Under the pieces are notes generated by a model that did not search any database, was not told the origin of the DNA, and worked only from the letters and a program-made list of their open reading frames with translations. A stretch of 7,975 bases of DNA from Caryophanales bacterium UBA7476. Lineage in GTDB: Bacteria > Bacillota_I > Bacilli_A > RF39 > UBA660. The translations under genes and the position numbers were made by a program. The DNA is taken from positions 1 through 7,975 of the forward strand of contig DLOU01000066.1 of NCBI GenBank assembly GCA_002477275.1. The letters run 5' to 3'. Positions 6,630 to 7,975 of the stretch are shown here, piece after piece (the stretch's first letter is position 1; every line of letters starts with the position of its first letter).

Positions 6630-7975
6630 ATGAAAAAGTTAAATGATATTTTAAAAAAAATGATATTTATAGTTATGCTTATTTTTATAAGCATATTGAT
6701 TTTTGTATCTACTTTTGAAAATGGAGTATTATTATCAATTTTATCAGTAGTAATAATATATTTATTTGTAGATAAAGTGAAAATAAAAAATTTTGTACTA
6801 TTTTTAGTAATATTTTCCTTCATTACAAAACTTATTGCTGTTATAGTGCTTAAAATTCCATTAAGAGGGGATTATTACTTGATGTATCATGCATCAAAAT
6901 CAGTTTTAAAAGGTGATTTATCTTTTACAACAGACCCATATTTTGGAGTATTTGGTTACCAGTTATTTAATGTATTTTATCAAGCACTAATTCTAAAAAT
7001 ATTTAAATTCTCATTCGTTTTAAAAATATTAAACTGCATCTATTCTACAATAATAACAGTATTAATATATAAAATATCAAGGAAAATATCTAATGAAAAG
7101 GCAGCAAAAATTTCAAGTTTAATATACACTGTAACATTATATCCAATATATTTAAATACAATTTTCGGTAATCAGCAATTATCATTAATGTTAATATTAC
7201 TTGGAGTATACTTTATATTAGAAAAAGATAATAATATAAAGTATCTACTTCTTGGAGGATTATTAATAGCTTTAGGACATTTAGAAAGGGCAGAAGGAAT
7301 AATCTATATAATGACTTTAGCAGTATATTTCTTTGTTACGTCTAAAAAAATATTACCATTTATAAAGAAAATAGTCCCAATCGTACTTGTATATTTTGTA
7401 GTAACAATTTCAGCAAGTACTCTTATAATTAAAACAAATATTAATAAAATAGGTTTTAAAAATGCAAATCCATATTGGAAAGTATTATGTGGATTAAGTT
7501 ATGAACATAGTGGTAAATTTAATTACGATGATGAAACTAACTACATACACGATAAAGATTTAGAAATAAAGGAAATAAAAAATAGATTGACTGATTTTAA
7601 AACATTGCCCGGTCTATTTTATAGAAAGATTAAAGTACAATACTTATATGATGATATAGATCAAACATTTCAAGTAAATAATACAAAACAATTTGGTGGA
7701 ATTATTTTAAATGTAATATTAAATTATATAAGAGTAATTAACATACTAACAATACTATTTGTAATGTATGGGCAAATAAAAAAGAGAAAAGAAAAGAGAG
7801 ATAAATGGGAATTGTTCATAATAATTAACTTCTTACTATATTTTGTTGCATACCTATTAATTGAAGTAAATGCAAGATATTATTATAACATTCAAGTAGA
7901 CATGGTAATACTTTCTTCAATCGGAATAGGATATTTAATTAAACTTATTGATAATAAGAACAAAAGATTTAAGTA
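6630..7975 (+). CDS. Multi-pass membrane glycosyltransferase, GT-C/GT39-like (cut at window edge)
   Basis: This frame stays open from the ATG at 6630 to the window edge: 448 codons plus the bases 'ta', which probably begin a TAA or TAG stop. AAGAGG (6615-6620) lies 9 bases upstream. The protein is very hydrophobic, with about 10-12 membrane segments (for example about 11-27, 32-48, 54-75, 128-147, 184-197, 244-268, 357-380, 395-412 and 424-440). Family-like hallmarks are an early acidic GDYYLMYHASK stretch with Asp81, where GT-C enzymes keep a catalytic Asp in the first outer loop. A hydrophilic loop follows at about 270-355 with W283 and YEHSGKFN (291-298), and a late IEVNARYYYNIQ segment (411-422) resembles the ExxxRY motif of these proteins. 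Such enzymes move sugars from lipid-linked donors onto envelope acceptors; donor and acceptor cannot be told here. The basic cytoplasmic tail (441-448) suggests the protein is complete. Confidence 0.8.
   Translation, partial: MKKLNDILKKMIFIVMLIFISILIFVSTFENGVLLSILSVVIIYLFVDKVKIKNFVLFLVIFSFITKLIAVIVLKIPLRGDYYLMYHASKSVLKGDLSFTTDPYFGVFGYQLFNVFYQALILKIFKFSFVLKILNCIYSTIITVLIYKISRKISNEKAAKISSLIYTVTLYPIYLNTIFGNQQLSLMLILLGVYFILEKDNNIKYLLLGGLLIALGHLERAEGIIYIMTLAVYFFVTSKKILPFIKKIVPIVLVYFVVTISASTLIIKTNINKIGFKNANPYWKVLCGLSYEHSGKFNYDDETNYIHDKDLEIKEIKNRLTDFKTLPGLFYRKIKVQYLYDDIDQTFQVNNTKQFGGIILNVILNYIRVINILTILFVMYGQIKKRKEKRDKWELFIIINFLLYFVAYLLIEVNARYYYNIQVDMVILSSIGIGYLIKLIDNKNKRFK

Noticed and set aside
6608..6823. 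Minus-strand open frame over the start of the membrane-protein gene
   Set aside because: It is opposite a long + strand frame with a proper ribosome binding site and coherent membrane topology; its Ile/Asn/Lys content reflects base composition.

Overview
The window carries a class I heat-shock operon from a low-GC Gram-positive bacterium, in the order hrcA-grpE-dnaK-pepF-dnaJ. All genes are on the + strand. A separate membrane-protein gene follows and is cut at the right edge. The AT-rich composition, strong AGGAGG-type ribosome binding sites, sigma-A promoter, CIRCE operators and Bacillus/Staphylococcus-like DnaK and DnaJ point to the class Bacilli. A Gemella-like organism is my best guess, from composition and protein flavour only; no database was searched.

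Layout: bases 1-43 hold the tail of an upstream transcription unit, ending in a Rho-independent terminator. Bases 55-139 are the control region of the operon. It has a consensus promoter (TTGACA, 16 bp, TATAAT) flanked by two HrcA operators: a near-perfect CIRCE over the transcript start and the hrcA ribosome binding site, and a more degenerate but correctly spaced CIRCE over the -35 box. The genes hrcA (140-1141), grpE (1148-1738) and dnaK (1751-3583) then follow with gaps of 6 and 12 bases. A perfect 11-bp hairpin without a proper U-tract separates dnaK from pepF (3630-5426), an M3-family oligoendopeptidase F. Nine bases later dnaJ (5436-6575) begins, and it ends inside a strong terminator (6559-6595). 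A putative extended -10 promoter just beyond it could drive a 448-residue multi-pass membrane protein of the GT-C/GT39-like glycosyltransferase type (6630 to the window edge). Its last two visible bases, 'ta', are probably the start of its stop codon.

How the genes work together: HrcA represses the operon through CIRCE when unfolded protein is scarce. DnaK, with its co-chaperone DnaJ and nucleotide exchange factor GrpE, forms the Hsp70 refolding machine. PepF cleaves short peptides, so its place between dnaK and dnaJ would put peptide disposal under the same heat-shock control. The membrane glycosyltransferase appears to be a separate unit, likely acting on the cell envelope.

I see no mobile element, CRISPR array, tRNA or rRNA, and no gene-free stretch longer than about 140 bases. 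I do not see an undescribed system here. The points worth a second look are the doubled CIRCE, the pepF insertion with its upstream hairpin, the shortened DnaJ zinc-finger spacing, and the replacement of the usual prmA neighbour.
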